From: Pascua guehoae
Taxonomy: Eukaryota > Basidiomycota > Tremellomycetes > Trichosporonales > Trichosporonaceae
DNA: 64,000 nucleotides
Assembly (NCBI GenBank): GCA_001600415.1
Contig: BCJX01000004.1
Coordinates: 186,001-250,000 of the forward strand
Reading direction: 5' to 3'
In this document: positions 12,259 through 22,928 of the stretch, one piece after another
Position numbering within the stretch: position 1 is the stretch's first letter
Layout of the letters: each line of letters begins with the position of its first letter
Position numbers and translations under genes: made by a program
Notes under the pieces: model-generated
Told to the model about the DNA's origin: nothing
The model's input: only the letters and a program-made list of their open reading frames with translations
The model's database searches: none

Positions 12259-14382
12259 TCAGTGCGGGCTCATGTGCGACGGCTCTTCGGTGATGGTCTC
12301 GGCGCCGAACCCAGAGGGCCCAGCGTGGCCCGATCCCCAGCCTTCGGCCATCGAGCTGAGACCCGTGGCCGAGCGCGACTTGCCGGCCGCCGCCTCCTGG
12401 GCAGCGGGGGACGAGGACCACTCCTGGTCATACGAAGGTGGCACGCTGATAATCTCACGCCCCGCGGCACTAGTGCCGACCGAAATGCCGCCGCCGTCGC
12501 GCTCGTAGTGGTACTCGGGCTCGGGGTCGGTGGGGAGCCTGGCGCCGGCGGTCATGCTGCGTTGCGTCTGGCTCCCACCCCACATCACATGGTGGCCGCG
12601 GACGGCACTGAGCGGGGGGTTCTTGCGCCCAGTGTGGCTAGGCATCATGTCATCGAACTTGCCCAGATTACTGCTGTTGTACCCTATCAACGGCGGTGGG
12701 CCCGGGTACGTTGGCACCGGGCCGGTTGCCTGGTGTGACGTGAACGGTTCGAGCCTTGGGGGGTCATCGTGGAGAGATGGCGTGCTGCCTCCATCACTGC
12801 GGTGTCAGATCGTAATCCTCTACTACTACCAGTACGTGGTTATCCCTGGCCAGACGTACATGTCGAATTGTTTGGCTTTGCTCGACTTGTTGTCGCCGCC
12901 CTTGCCGAAGCGGTTGCTCAAGCGGCCCAGAATACCGTTGCGCTTGACTTCGCCCTCGTCGTCAAAGTCCCCAATGTGCCGGGCACCGCCGACGTGACGG
13001 GCGCGCCGACGGCGCATGAGCCACAGCACAAGCGCACCGATGAGTGCGAGACCAGCGACGCAGCCGATAACGGCGCCAGCAATTGTGCCCGCAGCAACTT
13101 TCTTACCGCCACTGCCGGGGGCTGTGTCTCCAGTGTCGAACCAGAAAGTCGCATTGTTGAAGACAAACGTGATCGAGTCGTCCGAGACCTTCATCGAGAC
13201 GTTGTACTGCTTTAGGGGGCCGAGGGGTACCATGGCGTTTGTGACGGTGTTGGCATAAACCTGGGTGAGGTTGACGCCAAATGAGGCAGCACCATAGGGC
13301 GGGTCGGGGACGATTTTGATGGTCGCATATGAGCGGTCGTTGTGCGTGCTCCCTTTCAGCTGCATAAAGGCCGCGTTGGGCGGGGTCATGAAAGAAAGGC
13401 TGGCATTCTCGTTGAACCACCTTTGCTTTTCCGGTTCCACATTCTCGTTGTACAGTGCGAGGCCTGCGATACCAAAGCCCGATATCGCCCTGTAGCCTTC
13501 GGTGACCACCTTGGTCCCATCTTATAGTCAGTGGAAGCACCCAGACCTCACGTTGTCCACCTGCAGACCACCACTGTAGGTCGTTCGTGCCAGCAGCGTA
13601 TACTCACATCCACCGCCCAGATGGAACATCTTGGTCCACTGGGGGCCGTCTGTCCCCGTGTAAAAGCTATTCACTTCGGCCACGTCCTCGGCGTCCGCTC
13701 TCCCGATGGCGCTTGTCTCTGTTTTCATCTTGGCTGTTTCGATTGACCCGCTGTCGGTAAGTTCAAGATTAGTCTGGAGGCGGGTTCTGTGTAGCTCACG
13801 CTTTTGTCCAGAGGCCAGTGGTAATATTAGCCCCGTTGAAGAACGAGGCTGCGTCTCCGGACGGGTTTTGTCCACCACCGGGAAACGTGAGAGTGACTCG
13901 GTGCCAGCCAAACTCGAGGCCGGTGACAGCGGCAATGTTGCCATCTCGGGGAGTTGCCATCTGCTGGCGCCCATCTACGTCGATATGGACAGTGAGTCCA
14001 CCGTCGGTAGATCCAAGGAGGTAGATGTCGGTTCCGTAGAAGATGCCAGTGACCATTGCGTCGGCTTTCGTGGTAGTATGCGAGGGAGTACCGTCGCCCC
14101 ACACATAGTTGGGGACGCTAAGGTTCTGTGTCGGCTCTGGGTACCCGTCGCCAACGCCAGATTCCCGCCAGCCGTCGGTGTATTCTTCAACCAACCCGAG
14201 GCGCGATTGACGGCGATCTTGGGCTTGTAATCCCAGATCCCGTCCATGTCTGATGCTGTCCAGTTCCACTTGACTAGTTTAAGCCCTCTATCGCTCATCG
14301 CGTTGGCCGACACGCTGGCAGCCATAACCAGCAACGACGTTAGGCCCGTCCACCGGAGAGAGGTCGAGGATGTCGTGCGCAT
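12259..14382 (-). CDS. Single-pass membrane protein with signal peptide; apparent 1-nt frameshift
   Basis: Four exons (14382-13800, 13750-13608, 13520-12860, 12796-12259) with introns of 49, 87 and 63 nt. The order is a signal peptide (MRTTSS...SLLVMAASVSANA), a long extracellular part with N-glycosylation sequons, one membrane segment (AGAVIGCVAGLALIGALVLW) followed by a RRRRAR stop-transfer, and a cytoplasmic tail of about 210 residues. About 641 aa if the frame is continuous. In exon 1 the frame breaks near 14190: upstream reads ...PKIAVNRASGW, downstream reads VEEYTDGWRESG in the next frame. One extra G in TGGTTG would join them, and no intron of plausible size can. This is either an indel error or a disabling mutation. 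This layout, a variable ectodomain with a C-terminal tail, is common in basidiomycetes; the function is unknown. Confidence 0.75.
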
Positions 14383-14508
14383 GGTGTCGAGGCGTGAATT
14401 GTTCTTTCCCCAAGTCGAACGCGATATCAAGAGTGAAAGAGAATCAAACAGAGAAATAGCGCATTCAAGTAACCCGGGCGCGGGGGGGGGGGGGGGGGGG
14501 GGGGAGGG

Positions 14509-14540
<32 letters not shown>

Positions 14541-15283
14541 AGGAGGAGAGGGCGCGGTGGCGGGAGAGGCGGATGGAGGAGCTGCGGGGGACCCGGGGGG
14601 GGGGGGGGGGGGGGGAGGAGGCAAGATCAGCTCACGCTTCCCCCACCTGCGGTTTGTTCTCGACACCGACAAGCCATCTGAAAAGCAGGGCCAGCTGCAC
14701 CACTTCAGACAATCAGTATGGGTCGTCAGATGCCATAAACCCCGGGCTACGTTGGAAACATCGAGGCGATGCCACTGAGTGACTTGCGATTTGGCCTTGG
14801 TCCTTAGACAGTTGCAGTAGTAGGAGTGGAGAAGTGCGGTGCGTCCCAAACGGCGGGTACCTCGGCCGTCGTCATTATGCCACCAGCAACAGGAACATGT
14901 GCTGAAAGTGGGTCTGGAAATGCTACAGCCATCTGACATGTGCAAAGTACAACCAACCTCGCGCTTGGCGACCTTGATTAGAGCTAGAGGAGCGCAACCT
15001 ACCATGACCCCGTACCTCTTACGGGACAGGTACCACCATCAGCGCCTGACGAGAAAGCAGCAGCGCCTTTGTGTTTCTTTTCCCTGTAGGAGAGGGCGGA
15101 TCTAGTGTGCTGGGTGTTTCAAATCCGCGGCCCACACTAGGGGGTCCAACCCCGTGCCTGTTGAAACATGGAGCCCCACACGAACCAAAGGTGGCGAACG
15201 TCCTAAATGCGGTGTTCCAGACGATATCCTTGCTCCTCCTCTTGACGTTGTCCCTTCAACCCCCCACTGTAACGCTCCCAGTC
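14383..15283. promoter_or_regulatory. Divergent intergenic region with G-run cluster
   Basis: About 0.9 kb between the minus-strand membrane-protein gene and the plus-strand phosphatase, so it should hold both promoters. The part next to the membrane gene is dominated by G runs (14482-14615). The remainder has no coding frame I trust and no recognised operator. Confidence 0.5.
14482..14615 (+). repeat. Cluster of long G homopolymers
   Basis: Runs of 23 G (14482-14504), 5 G (14506-14510), 29 G (14512-14540) and 21 G (14595-14615), broken by single A residues and a GGAGGA-rich stretch. The cluster begins about 100 bp upstream of the membrane-protein start, so the coding strand is poly-C there. 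The poly-Pro frame across it is an artefact of composition. Confidence 0.95.
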
Positions 15284-17716
15284 ATGAGGCGTCCAGGCAT
15301 ATACCGGCAAGCGCAGCAAACAGCGATCGAACGCACCCTGCTCCTCCCGCGCCGCCCTTCAACGTACCGCTATGAACTTCTGTTACTCTTAACCCTCCTT
15401 TGTTTCGCCAGTGCTTTCGGCTGGGCGTTTGCTCTCGCCCCCACCCTCACCCGCGGGCGAGACCCGAAAGCGGCGTGGGTACGCAACCTCGGCGCATACG
15501 CACCATACAGCCCAGTCAAGACGCCTCAGCTCCCACCCGGATGCCGTGTTGACCAGGTGACGCTCGTAAGTCGGGTGCACTGCATGTCCAGGCCCACAGG
15601 CTGCCCAACAACCCCCAAACGGTTGTCCCTGCTCCATTACCAGACTTGGCTTGTCAATCAGCGACCCCAGTCACCCAGTCCCATCCCCCAGTACCTGTTC
15701 AGCCTACTCGTACCACCTCCTCGGTTGCTGTGAGCCCACAGTGGGTGCTCGCTGGCAGCTGTGTGCTGTTGTCGGGGCGGCGAACCCTGACGAGGCACGG
15801 ACCACCACTGCTGCCGGAGCATGGTAAACGCACCGTGGCTTTTGTCTGGGGCCCAGCGTCACGGTTACAGGTTGAGACCCCGAGCCGCTCATTCACTCGC
15901 TCACCCCAGCTCCATCGACACACCGAGCGATATCCCACCCCCGCTGCTGCCGCGCGCCTGCAAGCGACACTTGCCAAACTCCGCTCTGGTGGAACGCAAG
16001 TGTTCGGAGACGTCGATCGCGCTTTCGACACGTGGGCGTTTGGCGAGCTCACGGACGCTGGCAGGCGGAGGTGGGTCCCCATGCGTCTGTCTCACAGGGA
16101 TGCTACCAGGTGCCATCTGAAAGGGAATGTCGGGGGAGGTCAACATCTGGGTCTGGTGCCATTCAAAAGGGCATGTCGGGGTGTATCAACACTCCACCTC
16201 GTGTTTCTTGGTGATCAGTTATGCTTCAAATTATGCTTTGACCTCTACGCGCATCCATTTGGCCCTGACTGTGAATACAGAGTAGCTGGCAGCTAACAGC
16301 AGCGCATGGACGTCGGGCAAGACGCATGCCGCACGATACCCCCATCTCACGCTCTTCTCGCGTGCGTCTGGAAGCAACCGCGTTGTCGAGACGGGGTCGT
16401 TCTGGATCGAGGGGTTTCGCGGTGTGCCATATGACAAGTCGGGCGATTTGGTGGTGCCAGATGTGGTGATTGCGGAAGGGCCAGTGAGTGTTTCAGCCAG
16501 AGGCGACGTTGTGCTCCAGAACCATGGCATGTTTGTGCATTGTGAATGTGTTGTCGCGTCGCATGTTTCATGTTGGCTTCGCGTTGTTTGGGATGGTGAC
16601 AAGGATTTTCGGTGGACGTGTTGGGGCGGGGGCGTGACCATGACTGGTGTATTACAGGGGGCAGGAAGAAGGCCATTCAAGAGTAGAGGTAGAATAAGGC
16701 GAACCTGGAGGCCCATGGGGTGTTGTTTGTCTGTTTAACCACACTGCCACGGACAGCCGACCAACGGCATGCTGTGAGACTGGGTTGGGAGAGCCCAGAA
16801 TTGCATTTCCCAGCGACGCGGCGTCGCTTCCCCCACAACGAGAGAGGACTCTCCAAAGAGAACTAGTTGGTGGGCGATTGATCTTGAGCCAGAATAGCCA
16901 GCGCCACGACGGTACCCAGCTACAAGCAACGCGTCCCAAGGACTAAATTTTACTCCACGACCTCTCCCGCTCACACCAGACATCCAACAACACTCTCTCC
17001 GTCCACTCATGCCGCGCGTTCAACCGCACCCCGCCCGCCGTCGACCTCGCCCACCTCAGACCGGCAGCGGCGCGTCTCAGCCGTCTCCTGGGGACGCCCC
17101 TGGAATCGCAAGACGTCGTGCACATTGCCGACATGTGCGGGTTCACCGCTGCGGCAGGGCAGGGGTGGAGCGCATGGTGCCGTGCGCTCTGGGACAACGA
17201 GTGGGCTGCGGTCGGGCGTGTGAAGGGCGCGGTGCGGTGGCTGCATGTCGGTGGTGGGAATGTGAGTTGATTTGTTGGTCTGCTGGTTTGCAGAGTTTAG
17301 GACAACGACGGGCGGAGATACTGAGACCAGCCGCTCGCGCCGACCATGGGTGCGGGGTGGGTCAACGAGCTGCTCGCGCGTCTCCACGATCGCGCAGTGG
17401 TGGACGCGACGACGACAAATGCGACGCTCGACAGCAGTGAGGCGACGTTTCCACGCGGCGGAGAGAGACTTTTTGTTGTGAGTGTATGGCACCGCCCACA
17501 GCCAGCCCCATTAATGCGTAGGACTTTACCCACGACAACGAAATGATCGAAATCATCACCGCGCTGGGTATCCGCCCTCAAGCGGACGCGCTGTGGGTGA
17601 CTGCCGAGCTCATCCCGTTTGGTGCGCGGTGGGCGTTTGAGCGTGTGCGCTGCTCATCAGAGGGGATCCAAGATGGTGGGAACGCCACAACGTTTGTGCG
17701 CATTTTGATAAAGTGA
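15284..17716 (+). CDS. Histidine acid phosphatase (phytase-like), membrane-anchored, altered RHG motif
   Basis: Six exons (15284-15565, 15910-16070, about 16300-16483, 16980-17261, 17331-17477, 17522-17716) give 416 aa. An N-terminal hydrophobic segment ([22 protein letters not shown], split 11+11 around position 15385) suggests a signal anchor. Family landmarks are in order: [37 protein letters not shown], a [11 protein letters not shown] segment, [12 protein letters not shown], and the proton-donor motif FTHDNEM. The usual RHGxRxP catalytic motif reads RHTERYP, with Gly replaced by Thr. The enzyme would release phosphate from phosphomonoesters outside the cell or in the secretory route. Introns of 344, about 229 and 496 nt are unusually long for this window; the acceptor near 16299 is uncertain by a few nt. 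The C-terminus ends early (VRILIK) at a TGA overlapping a donor-like GTGAGT, so a further exon is possible. Confidence 0.8.
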
Positions 17717-17798
17717 GTTGGGGCGGAGCGATCGTGACTCTCTTCACTGCTTCTACGTGAGGACGGGAGAGATAGAGGGAGAGCTGCATCAGGTGCCA

Positions 17799-18359
17799 TC
17801 ATGTACTGGGCTTGTCCTCGGGTGTGCCGACCTCGGCTTGGGAAGGGGCGGGCTTGGATGTCTGTGCCCCAGTCTCGGACTTGCCATGGTAGGCGGCCTG
17901 TTCCGAATCCGCCGAGGACGGAAGCGGAATGCCAGGCAGCGCCACACCAAAGGCACGGCACGACACATCCGTGTCTGGCAGATGCCATCCGTTTGCCACA
18001 CACCCCTCGCACATGGCATAGACGCGCTTCACCACATCACCTCCCCCGTCTCCCTCGTTGGGCTGGCGGCGTACGAAATGGTGGTGCGAAGTGAAACCCG
18101 AATCTTTGATAATGTGGAACATTCGGTTGCGATCGTTAGATTTGATGACTTGGGCGTTGAACGGCGGTGCAAAGGCTGCAAAGAGCTCCCTGCGTCCAGG
18201 ACCCACGTCGCACAGAATCCCCGACACGAATTCTGCATGTGCACGATGCGGATTATCCCACAGTATTTCGGAGATGTCGTGGACAACCTTCGACTCGGGT
18301 GAAGCAGAGGGGGGTGGTGTCCCCATACCACGAAAGTCGCGGGGGTCGAAGGGAGCCAT
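17799..18359 (-). CDS. Unrecognised 186-aa protein
   Basis: An uninterrupted frame starting MAPFDPRDFRGMG and ending at 17799. It is convergent with the phosphatase gene, whose stop is 82 nt away. The middle has regular, protein-like composition (VVHDISEILWDNP, GILCDVGPGRRELFAAF, a YAMCEGCVANGWHLP stretch with a CxxC). The C-terminal 40 residues are Ser/Pro/Glu-rich. There is no signal peptide or membrane segment. The frame stays open upstream to 18566, but those residues look like leader sequence. I do not recognise a family. Confidence 0.6.
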   Translation of the reverse strand: MAPFDPRDFRGMGTPPPSASPESKVVHDISEILWDNPHRAHAEFVSGILCDVGPGRRELFAAFAPPFNAQVIKSNDRNRMFHIIKDSGFTSHHHFVRRQPNEGDGGGDVVKRVYAMCEGCVANGWHLPDTDVSCRAFGVALPGIPLPSSADSEQAAYHGKSETGAQTSKPAPSQAEVGTPEDKPST

Positions 18360-18987
18360 GATGAGCTGCACGGTGCTTATGGGGGAAGAGGAGTGGCGAA
18401 AGGGAAAGTGGCTGACAGCACAAGTGTCCAAATGGCCCAATATATGGATGAGTAGAGTTGTGACGCTGGCGTGTCGTTGTCTCCGAGTGTGGTTGAGTCG
18501 TGACGAGCTATGACGACAATAAGTAGTGGCAGGAACGCATGTGGCACAGGAACAAGGTTGGCACAAAATGAGCCTCGCGCCACAAGCTCCACGGCACCGG
18601 TGGAGCGTGCGGTGCTGCGCCCTCCGTGACGACGAGTGGGATGCGCTCCGCAGTGTTTGGTTGTTGGGTGTCGGTGGCGGGAGCCGAGCATGAAGGTCAT
18701 ACTTCCCCCAAGCGACGTGCTATACCATTCGCTAACACCAGTGACAAGCCCGAAAGCGTAGACTACGGCGCTTGCCGCTCGTCGCCGCTGCGTGGGCACC
18801 ATCTATGTGAGCTGGGACTTTTTACCGCCTCGCAGCGAGGATCAACCGAGGCCAACTGGTCGGTGTGTGAAGCTGTTGGTGAAGATCAGCGAGTGATGTA
18901 CTGAACCTTGTGACATAATGGCAACTAGATTGGGTATGTATGCAGGGTTGTAAGCTGTGCGCAACGCAATGCACAGTTTCTATAATG
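18360..18987. other. Intergenic, no gene seen
   Basis: Upstream region of the 186-aa gene and 3-prime region of MSH1. Frames here are short and without family resemblance. Confidence 0.55.
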
Positions 18988-21900
18988 TTACGCGACATCC
19001 GGTGCTGGCACCGGCACTTCGTTGAGAGCCCGCAATGTCGTCTTGGCCGTCTCGAGAAAGCTCTCAGGCATGCCTGCGAGCTGTGCGGCTTTCTTCCGTC
19101 AGCATTAGATCAGGGCGGTATACTCACAATCGCGTGCGAGTTGTAGTTGATGCCCGGGCGGAGCGAGTACGAATACGCAAACGAGCCATCCATCTCATCG
19201 ACGTCGGTACACCAGAAGCTCACGCCCGAGCGGGGTGCGGGTGGTGTAACGACGCTGGCCGTGGACGTGGCGAGTGCTGCGTGTCCGTCGGCATCCAGGG
19301 TACTAGGCTCGGCCGCAAGCATGCGCGCGAGCTCATGGTAGTGCGTGGCGAAGAGGGTGCGGCATCGGATATGCTTCAGAATGTAGTCGAGCGTGGCGTA
19401 TGCGATCGCCACGCCCGCGTTGAGCGTTGTCCCACGCCCAATTCTGTTTGTCAGCGCAGTTACACTGCAGTATCCATGTGGCACGACGTACTCGTCCATT
19501 ATCACCAGGGAACGGGGTGTGGCATGGCGCAGAATCGCCGCCGTCTCGACCATTTCGAGCATAAACGTGCTGCGGTCGCGGAAGAGATCATCTCGCGCGC
19601 CGATCCGGCTAAAGACGCGGTCGACGATGCCGATCTCGGCGTGCTCGGCGGGCACATAGCTCCCGGCCTGGGCGAGAATGGCAATCACGGCCGTCTGGCG
19701 GAGGAGCGTGCTCTTCCCTCCCTGATTGGGACCAGTGATGACGTGCAGATGCTCATCAGGCGTCATTTCCGTGCTGTTGGGTGTAAACATTCGCGCCGAG
19801 GCGAGCAAGCCCGCCTCGACTGAAGGGTGGCGACCGTTGATGATTCGCAGTTCGGTTCTGCTCGTTAGCAGTGCAAATATTGGTTGGACTCACCCCTCGT
19901 GGACGACTGGCCGGACGTAGCGCAACTCTGTGGCCACCTGGGCAAATCCCGCAGCCAGATCAATCTCGTCCACCAGCTCGGCATTGCGCTGCACCGTCTT
20001 TGCACGCTCAACGACGATCGCACGCAGGCGGACCAACGCGCGTGCCTGCGCTACTTCGAGTTGCTCATGGGCGCGTTCCATCTCGGCGCCGAGAGCAGAC
20101 CATTCCTGAAATGTGAGTTCGAGTTCCTCCGTTTGTCACTTCGACACCATGACTCACTCCGTGGGCGAACGTCTTGGCCGAGCGCGTCTCCGAGATGGCG
20201 TGGAACCTATCCGAGCGCTCGAGCCGGCCAAGCTCCGTCTTCTTCTTTACGCTCACTACAAATGCGCCGCGCTGGTTGGTCGTGAGTGAAAGCGATGACG
20301 CGCCAAGTGTCTCGCGAAGCTTCTCCTGTAGTCGCGACCGCCGTTCTGCGAGCACCTGGATGCGCTCGTGCAGCTCACTGAGCTCGCTCGAAAAGCTGTA
20401 GTCTGCGTTAGCACTGTCGGAGCCCATCGCTGCGTTCACATACCTCGGTCGGATCCACCAGCGCTGCTTCTCCCTGTCTTCTCGCCTGCGCTCTCCCTCG
20501 GCGCGTGGATCGCGTGAAGCCGGCGTTGGGTCTGCCATCGCGTCCCCTGCCTCTTCGGCGCCGGCGGCATCCTCGTCTGACATTTGCAGACGGGGAAGAG
20601 CCGCCTCATCAATCGCACTCTCGATCATATCCGCAGCGTCGCTGAGCGGAGCAAAGGCTGCAACCACCTCCCCTAGACGCTCGATGCCTTCAACCTGCTC
20701 GCCCTGTAACTGCACACTCTTTCGTCCTTGTTTCCTCTTCTTCGCTGAAGTCTCAATCGCAATCTCCAGGCGGACACGCTCAAGCAGCTTGTCCACACCC
20801 CTGATCCACCGTGCCACATCCCACACGTCGCTGCCATCTCCGCGCCGCGTACGAAACCGCTGCACGAGACGCATGACGTCGCTCAGCCCACGGAGGGCAG
20901 TGCGCAAGTCGGTGCGTAGGGTCTCTCGCTCCACTAGGGCAGCAACGAGCGAAAGGCGTGCGTTGATAAGTGGTAGCGACGTGGACGGCGCCGTCAGCGT
21001 CCGCTTCAGCAGGCGGTGCCCCGAGTCGGTGACCGTGCGTGAGAGCACCGAGAGGAGAGTCCCCTTCACGCTCAGCGGTGAGGATGCCAGTGTGCCACCA
21101 GTCGGCACTAGACCACCCGGACGGAGGGCATGCCGGATTTCAAGCGCTTGCAGTGTTGCAGCGTCAATGTGCATCTGCTCAGATGCAGACTCGCGGCTGA
21201 ACTCGTCGGGCTGCTCGGGCATGGTGGGCATAGAGTCGCGAAGGGCGTACTCGAGGTGTCGCCGGAGGAGCGCGATAGCAGCACGCTCAAGCGACGCAGC
21301 GCTTGGAGGGGGAGAGCGGCGTTTTATACCCTCGGAAATGGGCTGCAAAGCGCCAGCCTCAGCGAATGAAACATGTACGCCGAGGACGCGGAGCAGAGAG
21401 AGGAGGTCGCGTGATGCTGAGTCAACATCGACTTCACTGTTGCCTTGCCATGCTTCACGCAATCTCGCGTCGAGGACAACCTCCCGTGGTGCAATGCGGG
21501 CCAGCTCGTCTTCGATATCCGCTGATGTCGCACCCTTGGTGAAGAACTCTCCAGTAGAGACATCCGCGTATGCGAGGTATAGCGGCCGGTGCTCGTCTTC
21601 GTTACTTTCGGCTCCCTTCTTGCGTGTCCTGGAAGAAGCAGGAGTGTCACCCAAGGCAATAGCCAGGAGGTACCTGCTCTCATTACCCGATACCCAGCTC
21701 TCGTCCACGAGCGTTCCTGGGGTGATAATCCGTGCTACCTTGCGGTTGATCTCGGACAAGGGATTCCGCTCCTTCAGTGGGTCGTGCTCCTCCTCGACGA
21801 GAGCGACCGTATATCCCAGGTCTTGCACCAGGAGTTTGAGGTACTTGTCCCGCTGATGGATTGGAAAGCCCGTAAAGGGAAACTGGCCAGACTTGTACCG

Positions 21901-22504
21901 CTTGCTCGTGAGCTTGATGCCGAGGATCTGGGAGAGCTCTATTGCAGGTTCAAAGTATGACTGTTGAATGTGAGTCCCGAACTCGCGAATTGGGGTACCA
22001 GAGCTCACCTCGAAGAAGTTTCCCACTTGGGTGAGGAGCACGCAGTCGGGAAACCTCTTCCAGTTCTCCCACACCAGCCTCGCTAAGGGTGTCTCAGGAA
22101 TCGTGCCCGATGCGACAGCCGCTCGATACTCTGCTTCCTCGTCGCGCTCGGGGTTGATGGAGATGGGCAGTTCAGGCGGAGCAGTGCTCGCTGCAGTATC
22201 AGCGAACGAACCACAAAGGGCTCAGCGATCCCCACTTACCTCTCTTCTTTCGTTTGGGCGCGACATCCAGGTATGCCTCAAGCGGTCCAACGACGTTCCC
22301 TTCACTGTCCAGCTTGTGACTGGGCAGATCATCAAAGGATATGACCGACTTGGTGCTACTCTTTGACCGCGCGCGCGTCGTAGCAGTGCGAGTGAGCCGT
22401 ATATTTGGCCGTTGTCCATGGTGTGAACTGTACGTCAGGCCATTCAGAGCCGCCCTACTCCCGATCACGCCGCGACGCGTCGATGTGACCAGGCGGAGAA
22501 ACAT
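18988..22504 (-). CDS. MSH1: Mitochondrial DNA mismatch repair ATPase MSH1
   Basis: Eight exons (22504-22240, 22190-22009, 21960-20444, 20395-20158, 20105-19894, 19857-19492, 19443-19138, 19093-18988) give 1063 aa. The N-terminus (MFLRLVTSTRRGVIGSRAALNGL) is basic and amphipathic, as expected of a mitochondrial presequence. MutS domain I starts at VWENWKRFPDCVLLTQVGNFFE. The connector, a lever domain with a coiled-coil clamp (LHERIQVLAERRSRLQEKLRE), and the ATPase follow. Walker A is GPNQGGKST (about residue 845), Walker B is VIMDE followed by IGRGTT, and the switch His lies in FATHYHELARM. The intron inside Walker B (19444-19491) must be removed to give MDE-IGRGTT, which supports the model. 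Two introns (21961-22008 and 20396-20443) are each 48 nt and stop-free, so retention would insert 16 residues silently. MSH1 maintains mitochondrial DNA. Confidence 0.93.
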
Positions 22505-22928
22505 CTGTAAATGCGTCGCCTTGTCGCTCCTCCGCCGTGCTGAGGATGCAGGGCCGCGACGCTTTTCGCTTCGATGCTTTATCCTGCACAAGGTTATTAA
22601 AGACTAGACTTGAATGTAGTCAGTTTGCCACCCACCACCTGCTTTACGAGGCGACGAGAGCTCGTGAGGGAAAGGGAGACAATGTCGAGACAACTGTTGT
22701 CCACTCCACCAAAGATCGGCAGGGTGGAGGGGGGTCGCCCTCCACTTTTGGTCGGTCCTGTGGAACGCCCATTCAGGCACGGATGACTGCCTCTTGGGTT
22801 GGTTGGCATCGGCACCCCCATATTGGCGTCGTTTATGCCGCCGTCGTCACAACTCGTGTCAATTGTCTTTGTCTTCACATCCTCATACCCCCATCGCCCA
22901 CTTCGTGACCTCACAGCGACAACGAACC
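22505..22928. promoter_or_regulatory. MSH1-ARP5 divergent promoter region
   Basis: Only 424 bp separate the two start codons, so the promoters are shared or adjacent. No named motif is evident beyond pyrimidine-rich patches before each start. Confidence 0.6.

Noticed and set aside
14427..15005. Minus-strand 192-codon frame with a long poly-Pro stretch
   Set aside because: It is produced by the G-run cluster and overlaps the promoter of the membrane-protein gene.
20684..21856. 390-codon plus-strand frame
   Set aside because: Antisense shadow of the MSH1 coding exon; Ser/Arg-rich composition typical of reversed GC-rich coding sequence.
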